This document shows positions 24,046 to 31,082 of a DNA stretch of 37,354 nt, one piece after another. The stretch is from Oscillospiraceae bacterium (GTDB lineage: Bacteria; Bacillota; Clostridia; Oscillospirales; Oscillospiraceae). The position numbers and the translations under genes are program-made. The stretch is from assembly GCA_015067845.1 (NCBI GenBank), contig SVLT01000020.1:1-37354 (forward strand). The letters run 5' to 3'. The stretch's first letter is position 1. Every line of letters starts with the position of its first letter. The notes below the pieces were generated by a model. The model made no database searches. It was not told the origin of the DNA and worked only from the letters and a program-made list of their open reading frames with translations.

Positions 24046-24084
24046 ACAGCCTGTTGCCTTACCGGCAGCAGGCTGTTGTTTTTT
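24046..24084 (+). terminator. Terminator after the Dabb gene
   Basis: ACAGCCTG and CAGGCTGT form the outer stem, with GCC/GGC inside, and a T-rich tail follows. Confidence 0.8.
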
Positions 24085-24123
24085 GATGGGGTGGAGAAAA
24101 AGTGAGAATTTTGAAAAATGTGG

Positions 24124-24152
24124 TTGCAAAGCAGAATATTTAATGATACAAT
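24124..24152 (+). promoter_or_regulatory. Promoter and leader of the secreted GGDNTT-repeat protein
   Basis: TTGCAA (24124-24129), 17 bases and TACAAT (24147-24152). The leader of about 77 bases can form GGGCTTG/CAAGACCC and CCC/GGG hairpins at roughly 24170-24212. I do not recognise a known riboswitch. Confidence 0.7.
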
Positions 24153-24235
24153 GTAATCGTAAAAAATTGGGCTTGCAAATCAAGACCCGGTTGAAAATTT
24201 TTACCCGTAAGGGCAATATCAAGGAGGAAAAATAA

Positions 24236-25309
24236 ATGAAGAAACTCAGCAGAATCTTTGCAGTAGTTCTGTGCCTGGCTCTGGTTCTGTCCGTGCTGCC
24301 CATGGCATTCGCTGCTGAATGCCATCTGGTCGATGGCAAGGCTTACAAGATTGTTGCCAACAACGCAAATGGCCCCCTGTATTTCAAAGGTAGCATTACC
24401 AGCGGCCGTTTTGACTGCTCCGCAAATGAGGCAGAGGCTGTTCCTGTTTACGCGCTGAATGTCGCGGGTGGTTGGAAACTGTACATTATGAATGGTACAG
24501 CAAAGAAGTATATCGTTATGGGAGATTCTTCCACAGGCGGCGCTTTTGCAGATAATGCTACCGATGCAACCGTGTTTGAGTGGAACTCTGATCTGAACAC
24601 CTTGGTAGTCGCAGAGGATTCCAATAACCGTGCCTTTGGCTGCGGTGCATCCAGCACCTATTCGAACTTCTGCGGATATGATGTATCCGGTAGCTACAAC
24701 TGGGGTCAGTTTGTTGCGTATACCACTGTTGAAGATACCCGTGAGGATCTGCCCACCTCTGTTTCTGCTATCGTGGATGCTATTTTTGCATTGAAGAATG
24801 GCGAGACGCTGAGCAAGTACTACAAGTACGACTCCTTCTCCCTGACCGGTACTGTTGTTGGCGAGAACACTTGGAGCGAGCAATACAGCAACGGTGAAGT
24901 GACCATCAAGATTGACGGTACCGATAAGGAAATCCTGGCATGGCGTTACGGCGCAGGTCAGATCGACCTGAATGTAATCAACGGCCTGGCCGAAGGCGAC
25001 AAGCTTACCTTTACTGTTGAATCCGTGAAGAACTACAACAACGGTACTTTTGAACTGGAATATCCTGTTCTGACCGCTGTTGTTAAGGCTGGCGAATCCG
25101 GTGGCGACAACACCACCGGCGGTGACAACACTACTGGTGGTGACAACACTACTGGTGGTGACAACACTACTGGCGGTGACAACACCAACAACGGTGGCGA
25201 GTCCGATAAGGCTGGCGACAACACCGCTATCGTCGCTATGAGCGCAATCATGGTCGTGGCTGTTGCTGCTATGGCTGTTCTGGTCATTGGCAAGAAGAGA
25301 ATGATCTGA
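24236..25309 (+). CDS. Secreted, C-terminally anchored surface protein with GGDNTT repeats
   Basis: A 357-residue protein of unrecognised function. Residues 1-26 are a signal peptide (cleavage after AFA). Residues 28-165 are a beta-rich domain with several aromatic residues and two Cys (136, 146) that could pair. Residues 175-284 look like an OB-fold-type domain (FSLTGTVVGENTW...GLAEGDKLTF). Five GGDNTT units (289-318) form a spacer. The end, DKAGDNTAI plus a hydrophobic helix (about 331-351) and KKR, resembles a cell-wall sorting signal with the LPXTG-type motif decayed, or a plain membrane anchor. AAGGAGG lies eight bases before the ATG. It is monocistronic. Confidence 0.75.
   Translation: MKKLSRIFAVVLCLALVLSVLPMAFAAECHLVDGKAYKIVANNANGPLYFKGSITSGRFDCSANEAEAVPVYALNVAGGWKLYIMNGTAKKYIVMGDSSTGGAFADNATDATVFEWNSDLNTLVVAEDSNNRAFGCGASSTYSNFCGYDVSGSYNWGQFVAYTTVEDTREDLPTSVSAIVDAIFALKNGETLSKYYKYDSFSLTGTVVGENTWSEQYSNGEVTIKIDGTDKEILAWRYGAGQIDLNVINGLAEGDKLTFTVESVKNYNNGTFELEYPVLTAVVKAGESGGDNTTGGDNTTGGDNTTGGDNTTGGDNTNNGGESDKAGDNTAIVAMSAIMVVAVAAMAVLVIGKKRMI
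25100..25189 (+). repeat. Five 18-base tandem repeats coding GGDNTT
   Basis: Five nearly identical 18-base units lie within the secreted protein gene; the last encodes GGDNTN. Length change in this tract stays in frame and would alter the distance between domain and membrane. Confidence 0.85.
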
Positions 25310-25332
25310 TTCTTACATGATTCCGTATAATT

Positions 25333-25363
25333 CCGGCTCCCACATCCGTGGGAGTCGGTTTTT
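25333..25363 (+). terminator. Terminator after the secreted protein gene
   Basis: CCGGCTCCCAC and GTGGGAGTCGG pair (one G-U) around ATCC, followed by five T residues. Confidence 0.85.
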
Positions 25364-25387
25364 GTCCCCAAACAGCCCCCCAAAAAA

Positions 25388-25491
25388 GCCTTCCCCTCTG
25401 GGGAAGGTGGCACGGCGACAGCCGTGACGGAAGAGGTAAAGACCTCTCCCGGTTTTGCTGTCGCTCAACCACCCTCCCCAAAGGGGAGGGC
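25388..25491. repeat. MITE-like inverted-repeat element, short form
   Basis: The element opens GCCTTCCCCTCTGGGGAAGG and closes CCCTCCCCAAAGGGGAGGGC, so each end is itself a hairpin and the ends are inverted relative to each other. Between them lie GACAGCCGTGACGG and an AGAGGT/ACCTCT pair. It is similar in design to the element at 16402-16590. No coding capacity. Confidence 0.55.
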
Positions 25492-25520
25492 ATGGGGCGT
25501 CGAGGGCGCCGCCCCCTACA
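25492..25520 (-). repeat. GTAGGGG-type palindromic repeat, copy 2
   Basis: On the minus strand it reads GTAGGGGGCGGCGCC and then TCGACGCCCC, a looser version of the palindromes at 490-514 and 33590-33614. It abuts the inverted-repeat element. Confidence 0.5.
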
Positions 25521-25565
25521 ATACAGAAAACGATGCAAATTACAAGAAAAATATGCAAAAAGCCC

Positions 25566-25594
25566 TTGACTTTTCCGTATTTCAATGCTAAAAT
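25566..25594 (+). promoter_or_regulatory. Promoter for the rplU-prp-rpmA operon
   Basis: TTGACT (25566-25571), 17 bases and TAAAAT (25589-25594), about 90 bases before the rplU start. Confidence 0.8.
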
Positions 25595-25600
25595 GGTTCA

Positions 25601-25672
25601 GCCGCATCGAATGGGTTTAAGCCGATATGCAAATATCGCACCCTCAGAGCGAGACTACACAATATAAAGTAG
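25601..25672 (+). ncRNA. Probable L21 ribosomal protein leader
   Basis: The rplU leader contains GGGTTTAAGCCGATAT, a short loop and ATATCGCACCC: GGGT (25613-25616) pairs with ACCC (25640-25643) outside a CGATAT/ATATCG hairpin. This resembles my memory of the L21 leader of Firmicutes, an autoregulatory element of the rplU operon. The pairing is seen directly; the class is not confirmed by a covariance search. Confidence 0.55.
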
Positions 25673-25681
25673 GTGAAACAA

Positions 25682-25993
25682 ATGAAAGCAGTTATCGTTA
25701 CCGGTGGCAAGCAGTATACCGTTGCTGAGGGTGATGTCATCTTCGTTGAGAAGCTGAACGCCGAGGCTGAGTCCACCGTCAACTTCGACCAGGTTCTGGC
25801 TGTTCTGGACGGCGAGAATACCAAGATCGGTACTCCCGTTGTGGAAGGCGCTAAGGTCGAAGCCAAAGTCGTTAAGAATGGCAAGGGCAAGAAGATCACC
25901 ATCTTCCGCTACAAGGCCAAGAAGAACGAAAAGAAGAAGATCGGTCACCGTCAGCCTTACACCAAGGTTGAGATCACCAAGATCGCTCTGTAA
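25682..25993 (+). CDS. rplU: Ribosomal protein L21
   Basis: Large-subunit protein L21, 103 residues, bound to 23S rRNA. It starts [14 protein letters not shown] and has the typical basic C-terminal part [24 protein letters not shown] nine bases upstream is in frame; TAGGTG spaced seven bases before the ATG at 25682 favours that ATG. First gene of rplU-prp-rpmA, with a structured leader. Confidence 0.96.
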   Translation: MKAVIVTGGKQYTVAEGDVIFVEKLNAEAESTVNFDQVLAVLDGENTKIGTPVVEGAKVEAKVVKNGKGKKITIFRYKAKKNEKKKIGHRQPYTKVEITKIAL

Positions 25994-25999
25994 TTGACT

Positions 26000-26323
26000 A
26001 TGACAAGATGCGAATTTTTCACGGAAGACGATCGAATCACAGGATTCTCCGTCTCCGGCCACAGCGGTTATGCTGAAAGCGGCAGCGATATCGTTTGCGC
26101 CGCGATCTCCGCTGTTGTTGCCATGGCAGAGGCCACCATCAACGATGTGTGCGGTGCCAAAGCCAAGGTTCGGGTCAAGAAAGAGGATGCCCGCATCACT
26201 CTGACCCTCCCCGCATCCTGCGACGAAGAGGAAACTGTCCAGGCAGTGCTTGCCGGATTGCTTCTCTATCTTTGCAACCTGCGGGATGAATATCCTGATT
26301 ATATCGAAGTTTTGGAGGTGTAA
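26000..26323 (+). CDS. prp: Ribosomal-processing cysteine protease Prp
   Basis: Prp (YsxB family) cuts the N-terminal extension off ribosomal protein L27, a step needed for ribosome function in Firmicutes. The 107-residue protein has the catalytic pair in [18 protein letters not shown] (His and Cys). The ATG at 26000 has no clear Shine-Dalgarno and lies six bases after the rplU stop, suggesting translational coupling. A TTG at 25994 is in frame but less likely. It sits between its substrate's gene and rplU, the conserved order. Confidence 0.94.
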   Translation: MTRCEFFTEDDRITGFSVSGHSGYAESGSDIVCAAISAVVAMAEATINDVCGAKAKVRVKKEDARITLTLPASCDEEETVQAVLAGLLLYLCNLRDEYPDYIEVLEV

Positions 26324-26327
26324 CACC

Positions 26328-26609
26328 ATGATGAAAATTGGTATTCAGTTCTTCGCTCACCACAAGGGCGGCGGTTCCACCAAGAACGGTCGTGACTCCG
26401 AGGCCAAGCGCCTGGGCGTCAAGCGTGCAGACGGTCAGTTCGTTCTGGCCGGTAACATCCTGGTTCGTCAGAGAGGTACTCACATCCATCCCGGCACCAA
26501 TGTTGGTATCGGCAAGGATGACACTCTGTTCGCTCTGGTTGACGGCGTCGTCAAGTTCGAGCGCAAGGGCAAGGATCGTCGGCAGTGCTCCGTGTACGCC
26601 GAGCAGTAA
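26328..26609 (+). CDS. rpmA: Ribosomal protein L27 with a cleavable N-terminal extension
   Basis: Large-subunit protein L27, 93 residues, whose mature N-terminus reaches the peptidyl-transferase centre. It starts [23 protein letters not shown]: the QFFA segment is the Prp recognition site seen in Firmicutes, after which HHKGGG would be exposed. GGAGG lies nine bases before the first of two adjacent ATG codons (26328 and 26331). It follows prp by four bases and ends at a terminator. Confidence 0.96.
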   Translation: MMKIGIQFFAHHKGGGSTKNGRDSEAKRLGVKRADGQFVLAGNILVRQRGTHIHPGTNVGIGKDDTLFALVDGVVKFERKGKDRRQCSVYAEQ

Positions 26610-26625
26610 TAGCGTATGAGAAGCG

Positions 26626-26661
26626 AAGGGCTGTTGCAAACTAACTGCGACAGCCCTTTTT
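26626..26661 (+). terminator. Terminator after rpmA
   Basis: AAGGGCTGTTGCA pairs with TGCGACAGCCCTT with one mismatch, followed by a T run. No new promoter is seen before obgE, so obgE probably relies on partial read-through. Confidence 0.75.
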
Positions 26662-26699
26662 CTTGAGAGAGAAAGTTCCGAAGTTAGGAGGAACGGTTT

Positions 26700-27980
26700 A
26701 TGGAAATGTTTGTAGATAAGGTGCGCATTACCGTCTGCGGCGGTAAGGGCGGCGACGGTGCGGTTGCGTTTCACCGGGAAAAATATGTGGCATCCGGCGG
26801 CCCGGACGGCGGCGACGGCGGCCATGGCGGCAGTGTGATCCTGCGGGTCAATGACAATTTGTCCACCTTGCTGGATTTTCGCTATAAGCGCAAATATGTT
26901 GCCCAGGGCGGCGTAAACGGACTGACCCGCAAGTGCAATGGCAAGCGTGGCGAGAACCTGATCATCCAAGTGCCACGGGGTACTGTGGTTCGGGATGCCG
27001 AGACCAATGCCATCATTGTGGATATGTCCTCCGGTGAGGATTTTGTGCTTGCCAAGGGCGGTCGCGGCGGTTGGGGCAATGCCCACTATGCAACCCCCAC
27101 CCGGCAAGTGCCTCGCTTCGCAAAGGCCGGTCTGAAAGGCCAGGAGCGTGATGTGATCCTGGAGCTGAAGCTGCTGGCGGATGTTGGCTTGGTTGGCTTC
27201 CCCAATGTGGGTAAATCCACCTTGCTGTCCGTCACTTCCAATGCCCGGCCCAAGATCGCCAATTATCATTTTACCACCCTGTTTCCCAATTTGGGCGTGA
27301 TCTATGTGGATGAGGGTGTGTCCTTCGTTATGGCGGATATCCCCGGCATCATTGAGGGCGCGGCGGACGGCCTGGGCCTTGGCCACGACTTTTTGCGGCA
27401 CATCGATCGTTGCCGTCTGCTGATCCATGTGGTGGATGTTTCCGGCAGTGAGGGGAGAGATCCCGTGGAGGATTTCAACGCCATTTGCGATGAGCTTGCC
27501 AATTACAGTGTGGATCTGAGTAACCGGCCTATGATCGTTGCCGCCAACAAATGCGACCTTTTGCCCCCGGACAGCGACAATCTGCAGCGTCTGCGTGCGG
27601 TGGTGGAAGCCGCCGGATGTGAGCTGTACGAGATTTCCGCAGGTACGACCCAGGGCACACGGGAGCTGATGCGTGTCGTGGCAGGAAAACTGCAGACTCT
27701 GCCTCCGGTGATCATTTACGAGCCGGAGTATGTGGCACCTGTGGAGGAAATTTCCGACCCCAATGCGTTGGAGATCGATCACTACGGCAACACCTGGCTG
27801 ATCACCGGTACATGGCTGGAACGGCTGGTGGAAAATATCAATTTTGACGATTATGAGGCAAGAAATTATTTTGATTTACAGCTCAGAAAGTGCGGATTAT
27901 TCACCCGTTTGGAGGAAATGGGCATAAAAGACGGGGATACAGTGGATATTTATAATTTTGAATTCGAATATCAGAAATAA
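26700..27980 (+). CDS. obgE: Obg GTPase (ObgE/CgtA)
   Basis: Essential GTPase acting in late 50S assembly and stress control. The 426-residue protein has the Gly-rich Obg fold (GGKGGDGAVAFHREK ... GGDGGHGG), the G domain with GFPNVGKST (G1), DIPGIIEGA (G3) and NKCD (G4), and a C-terminal OCT domain found in Firmicutes Obg. AGGAGG lies eight bases before the ATG. Its place after rplU-prp-rpmA is conserved in Firmicutes. Confidence 0.97.
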   Translation: MEMFVDKVRITVCGGKGGDGAVAFHREKYVASGGPDGGDGGHGGSVILRVNDNLSTLLDFRYKRKYVAQGGVNGLTRKCNGKRGENLIIQVPRGTVVRDAETNAIIVDMSSGEDFVLAKGGRGGWGNAHYATPTRQVPRFAKAGLKGQERDVILELKLLADVGLVGFPNVGKSTLLSVTSNARPKIANYHFTTLFPNLGVIYVDEGVSFVMADIPGIIEGAADGLGLGHDFLRHIDRCRLLIHVVDVSGSEGRDPVEDFNAICDELANYSVDLSNRPMIVAANKCDLLPPDSDNLQRLRAVVEAAGCELYEISAGTTQGTRELMRVVAGKLQTLPPVIIYEPEYVAPVEEISDPNALEIDHYGNTWLITGTWLERLVENINFDDYEARNYFDLQLRKCGLFTRLEEMGIKDGDTVDIYNFEFEYQK

Positions 27981-27985
27981 AGTAT

Positions 27986-28014
27986 TTGCCATTTTCAACT
28001 TTTTTTAGTATAAT
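27986..28014 (+). promoter_or_regulatory. Promoter for the AraC-type regulator gene
   Basis: TTGCCA (27986-27991), 17 bases and a perfect TATAAT (28009-28014). Transcription would start at about 28021, inside the palindrome at 28018-28039. Confidence 0.7.
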
Positions 28015-28017
28015 AGT

Positions 28018-28039
28018 GGGGTCACAGTATTGTGACCCC
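28018..28039. promoter_or_regulatory. Perfect palindrome at the transcription start of the AraC-type gene
   Basis: GGGGTCACA and TGTGACCCC are perfect nine-base arms around GTAT. The site begins four bases after the -10 box, an operator position. It could instead be the obgE terminator, though its tail (ACATTTCTATTTT) is only moderately T-rich. Confidence 0.6.
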
Positions 28040-28064
28040 ACATTTCTATTTTGGGGTGATAAAA

Positions 28065-29216
28065 ATGATCTTACATCTCAATCATTTGGATTTTTGCCGC
28101 TATGGTGTCCGGGAGCCGGATCGCAACCCGGAAAGCATCCGTCAGGAAGCGAAACTGAGCCAGCAGATAGAGCTGGGATGGGAAAAACAGACGGTTTTCC
28201 AGACGGCGACCGACACCCGGATTTTTCCGGATGGCAGTATGACTGTCCTGTCTGTTTCCATGGACGGGGAGAAATTTGCTTCTTTCTACTTTGATCAGCC
28301 TGTTTGCATTGTGCCCGGTGTATACTTTTATCTTGCACCCATGCGTCGGGAATTGGCCGGCGCTGTACTGTGCATGGATGAGCCGCTCAGGGTCGTGGAT
28401 GCCGAATCCCGTCTGGGCTGCGGCCATGTGCAGAGCAATATGCGGGTATCCGGTATCTATACCTTGTTTTATCACGAGAAGGAAAAGGGCTTTTTCTTTG
28501 CAGGTGAGGCCCATCCGGCTTTGGAATTGACCTATGTGGATCAGGGTGTGATGCACTCCGTAACCGACGGCCAGGAGCTGATACTGGAACAGGGAGATAT
28601 GGTGCTTTACGGCGCGAACCAATGGCACATGCAATATGCGGATATGGACATGGCTCCCCGGTATGTCACACTGTCCTTTGAAGTACAGGACGGCGATCTG
28701 AATTCGCTTTTAAACCGCAAGCTCCGCCCGTCCCAAACCTGTGTGACGCTGATCCAGCAGATGATCCGGGAGCAGGAGCGCATGGATGCTTACTCCGTGG
28801 ATATGATCGCCTCACAGCTGACCCAACTGCTTTTGCAATTGCTGCGTCAGCAGGAGCCGACATCCAAGCTGAAAGCGTCCAATTCCCTGAATTCGGAAAA
28901 TGAGATCATTTGCCGGGCGCAGCAGTATATCTGTGCCCACATCCGGGAAAAACTGACCGTGCCCCATGTGGCCAAGATGGTGGATGTGAGTCCCAGCTAC
29001 ATGACGGCGCTGTTCCATAAGAATTTGCAGATCTCGCCGGGTGAGTACATCCGCCGTATCAAGATACAGGAAAGCAAGCAAATGATCCGTGAGGGCAATA
29101 TGAACTTTACGGAGATCGCGGAGGTCTTGCACTATTCCACAGTGCACCACTTCTCCCGTCAGTTTAAGGACAAGGTGGGCTTGACCCCCACGGAGTACGC
29201 AAAGTCTGTTCGATAA
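28065..29216 (+). CDS. AraC-family transcriptional regulator
   Basis: A 383-residue regulator: a long N-terminal sensing part with a cupin-like stretch (about residues 150-220, with HPALELTYVDQG and GDMVLYGANQWH) and a C-terminal AraC double helix-turn-helix (LTVPHVAKMVDVSPSYMTAL ... FTEIAEVLHYSTVHHFSRQF). Such proteins commonly sense sugars. The ATG at 28065 follows GGGGTGAT; an upstream in-frame ATG at 28032 would lie in the palindrome and is rejected. Target unknown: no sugar genes adjoin, and the next gene is ymdB. Confidence 0.88.
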   Translation: MILHLNHLDFCRYGVREPDRNPESIRQEAKLSQQIELGWEKQTVFQTATDTRIFPDGSMTVLSVSMDGEKFASFYFDQPVCIVPGVYFYLAPMRRELAGAVLCMDEPLRVVDAESRLGCGHVQSNMRVSGIYTLFYHEKEKGFFFAGEAHPALELTYVDQGVMHSVTDGQELILEQGDMVLYGANQWHMQYADMDMAPRYVTLSFEVQDGDLNSLLNRKLRPSQTCVTLIQQMIREQERMDAYSVDMIASQLTQLLLQLLRQQEPTSKLKASNSLNSENEIICRAQQYICAHIREKLTVPHVAKMVDVSPSYMTALFHKNLQISPGEYIRRIKIQESKQMIREGNMNFTEIAEVLHYSTVHHFSRQFKDKVGLTPTEYAKSVR

Positions 29217-29233
29217 GTATGTGAAATGAGGAA

Positions 29234-30034
29234 ATGAAATTGGAATTCAAAGTATTGACCGTAGGTGATGTGGTGGGCGGCCCGGGCATGAACCGGATCA
29301 GAAGATCCCTGCGTTACCTGAAACGAAAATGCGATGCGGATTTTGTGGTCGTTAATGGAGAAAACGCCAGCGTGGTGGGCATTACACAGGATCAGGCGGA
29401 GGACATCTTTGACGCCGGTGCGGATGTGATCACCATGGGAAATCACACCTGGGGAAAACGGGAGATTGCAACCTATATGGACGACTGCTCCCGTATTTTG
29501 CGCCCGGTCAACTATGCGCCCCAAGTACCCGGACGGGGCTATGGTATCTATGAGACCAAAATTGGTCCGGTGGCGGTGATCGATCTGATCGGCCGATGCA
29601 ATATGGACTACGGCCCGGACAATCCCTTTTTGATGATCGACAAGATCCTCAAGGAGATCGATGCCAAAATCATTCTTGTGGAAATGCATGCCGAGGCCAC
29701 CGCGGAAAAGCTGGCCATGGGCTATATGCTGGACGGTCGGGTCAGCGCGGTGTGGGGCACCCATACCCATGTACCTACGGCGGATGCGCAAATCCTGCCC
29801 AAGGGTACGGGCTATGTGACCGATCTGGGTATGACCGGCCCCACTCACTCGGTTTTGGGTATCCGTCCCGATCTTTCCATCGCAAAATTCCGGGGGGATA
29901 TTCCCAACCGCTACCAATGGGAAAATGGCCCAACCAAGCTGGAAGCGGTGCTGTTTACCATTGATGCCCAAACTGGAAAATGCCGCAAGGCGGAAAGGGT
30001 GGATCTGAACGATGAAAATACTGCACAGCGCTGA
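29234..30034 (+). CDS. ymdB: YmdB-type metallophosphoesterase (2',3'-cAMP phosphodiesterase family)
   Basis: In Bacillus, YmdB hydrolyses 2',3'-cyclic nucleotides and affects biofilm and sporulation choices. The 266-residue protein has the family's metal-site motifs in order: GDVVGGPG, NGENAS, GNHTWGKRE, VEMHAEATAEK and GTHTHVPTAD. Length matches. GAGG lies only two bases before the ATG at 29234, so a TTG at 29240, eight bases after GAGG, is a possible alternative start. Its 3' end overlaps the next gene by 23 bases. Confidence 0.9.
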   Translation: MKLEFKVLTVGDVVGGPGMNRIRRSLRYLKRKCDADFVVVNGENASVVGITQDQAEDIFDAGADVITMGNHTWGKREIATYMDDCSRILRPVNYAPQVPGRGYGIYETKIGPVAVIDLIGRCNMDYGPDNPFLMIDKILKEIDAKIILVEMHAEATAEKLAMGYMLDGRVSAVWGTHTHVPTADAQILPKGTGYVTDLGMTGPTHSVLGIRPDLSIAKFRGDIPNRYQWENGPTKLEAVLFTIDAQTGKCRKAERVDLNDENTAQR

Positions 30035-31082
30035 CTGGCATCTGGATGCCCCCATGACCGGACGCAGTGAGGAGCAGGCCCGTTTTTTGCGGCAGGAGCT
30101 GGGAAAAGTCCCAGAGAGGATCGCCGCGTTGGCGAAAGAGGAAAACTGTGATCTGATGCTCCTTGCCGGCGACCTGTTCGACGGCCCGTATACCCAGGAT
30201 TCCTTCCGCAAGGTGTATGAAGCATTGGAAAGCGTGAAGATCCCGGTATTTATCACTCCGGGCAACCACGATTTTTGCCAGCCCAACTCTGCGTATTTGG
30301 CAGAGAATTGGCCGGAAAATGTGCATATCTTCAAGCATCCTGTGATGGAGTCCGTCACCTTGGCTGACCTGGATTGTACCGTCTACGGCGCAGGCTATGA
30401 GTCCATGGACTGCCCGGCACTTTTGGAAAATTTCAAAGCGGAGGGACAGAGCAAGTGGCACATCGGCGTGCTTCACGGCGATGCCACCAATACATCTTCT
30501 CCCTACTGTCCCGTGAGTCCTCAGCAGGTGCGGCTGTCCGGCCTTGACTATCTGGCGCTGGGACATATCCACAAAACCGACAGTTTCCGCGCCGGAGATG
30601 CCCTGTGCGCATGGCCGGGTTGCCCCATGGGCCACGGCTATGACGAAACGGGCGCAAAAGGTGTGATCCTGCTGGAATTGGGCGAGCAGATCAAGGCGGA
30701 GTTCCGTCCTTTGGACACCCCCCGGTTTTATGATGAGACTGTGGAAGTGGGTACGGATGCCCAGCAGACCCTGGCGTCGATTTTGCCCGGCGTTGCCACA
30801 GAGGACTTTTACCGGATCACCTTTACCGGCTATGCCGATGAATTGGATTTGGAGACTCTGCGCAGTCAGTTTCCACACCTGAAAAACCTGATCCTCCGGG
30901 ACAAGACCATCCCGGAAAAGGAGCTGTGGAGCGCAGTGGGGGATGACAGCCTGGAAGGCGTGTACTTCGGTCTGCTTCACGAAGCTTTGGATACGGAAAG
31001 CGAAGTGTTCCAACAGCGGGTGAAATTGGCGGCGAAAATTTCCCGCCAGATCTTGGATGGACAGGAGGTGATCCTGCCGTGA
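30012..31082 (+). CDS. SbcD/Mre11-like metallophosphoesterase (YhaO type)
   Basis: A 356-residue nuclease-like protein, the likely partner of the ATPase gene that follows, as in SbcCD and Bacillus YhaO-YhaN. The calcineurin-like motifs are present: SADWHLDAP, AGDLFDG, PGNHDF, LHGD and LGHIHK. The C-terminal part fits a capping or partner-binding domain. The ATG lies within the end of ymdB (23-base overlap), and its GTGA junction with the next gene overlaps by four bases, so the three genes are translationally linked. Probably acts on DNA ends; substrate is inferred. Confidence 0.88.
   Translation: MKILHSADWHLDAPMTGRSEEQARFLRQELGKVPERIAALAKEENCDLMLLAGDLFDGPYTQDSFRKVYEALESVKIPVFITPGNHDFCQPNSAYLAENWPENVHIFKHPVMESVTLADLDCTVYGAGYESMDCPALLENFKAEGQSKWHIGVLHGDATNTSSPYCPVSPQQVRLSGLDYLALGHIHKTDSFRAGDALCAWPGCPMGHGYDETGAKGVILLELGEQIKAEFRPLDTPRFYDETVEVGTDAQQTLASILPGVATEDFYRITFTGYADELDLETLRSQFPHLKNLILRDKTIPEKELWSAVGDDSLEGVYFGLLHEALDTESEVFQQRVKLAAKISRQILDGQEVILP

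Larger units (their letters stand above)
25310..25672. other. Intergenic region with terminator, repeats, promoter and L21-type leader
   Basis: This 363-base stretch has no supported gene. In order it holds a terminator (25333-25363), a compact inverted-repeat element (25388-25491), a GTAGGGG-type palindrome (25492-25520), a promoter (25566-25594) and the rplU leader (about 25601-25672). Confidence 0.75.

Noticed and set aside
24153..24220. Riboswitch in the leader of the secreted protein gene
   Set aside because: Small hairpins exist, but no conserved core of a known riboswitch class could be recognised.
25100..25189. Regular 18-base repeats as a possible CRISPR array
   Set aside because: There are no spacers; the repeats are contiguous and code for GGDNTT in a secreted protein.
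26196..27782. Long open frame on the minus strand opposite rpmA/obgE (528 codons)
   Set aside because: It lies fully antisense to well-identified genes, has no ribosome binding site, and its composition is what the opposite coding frame would produce.
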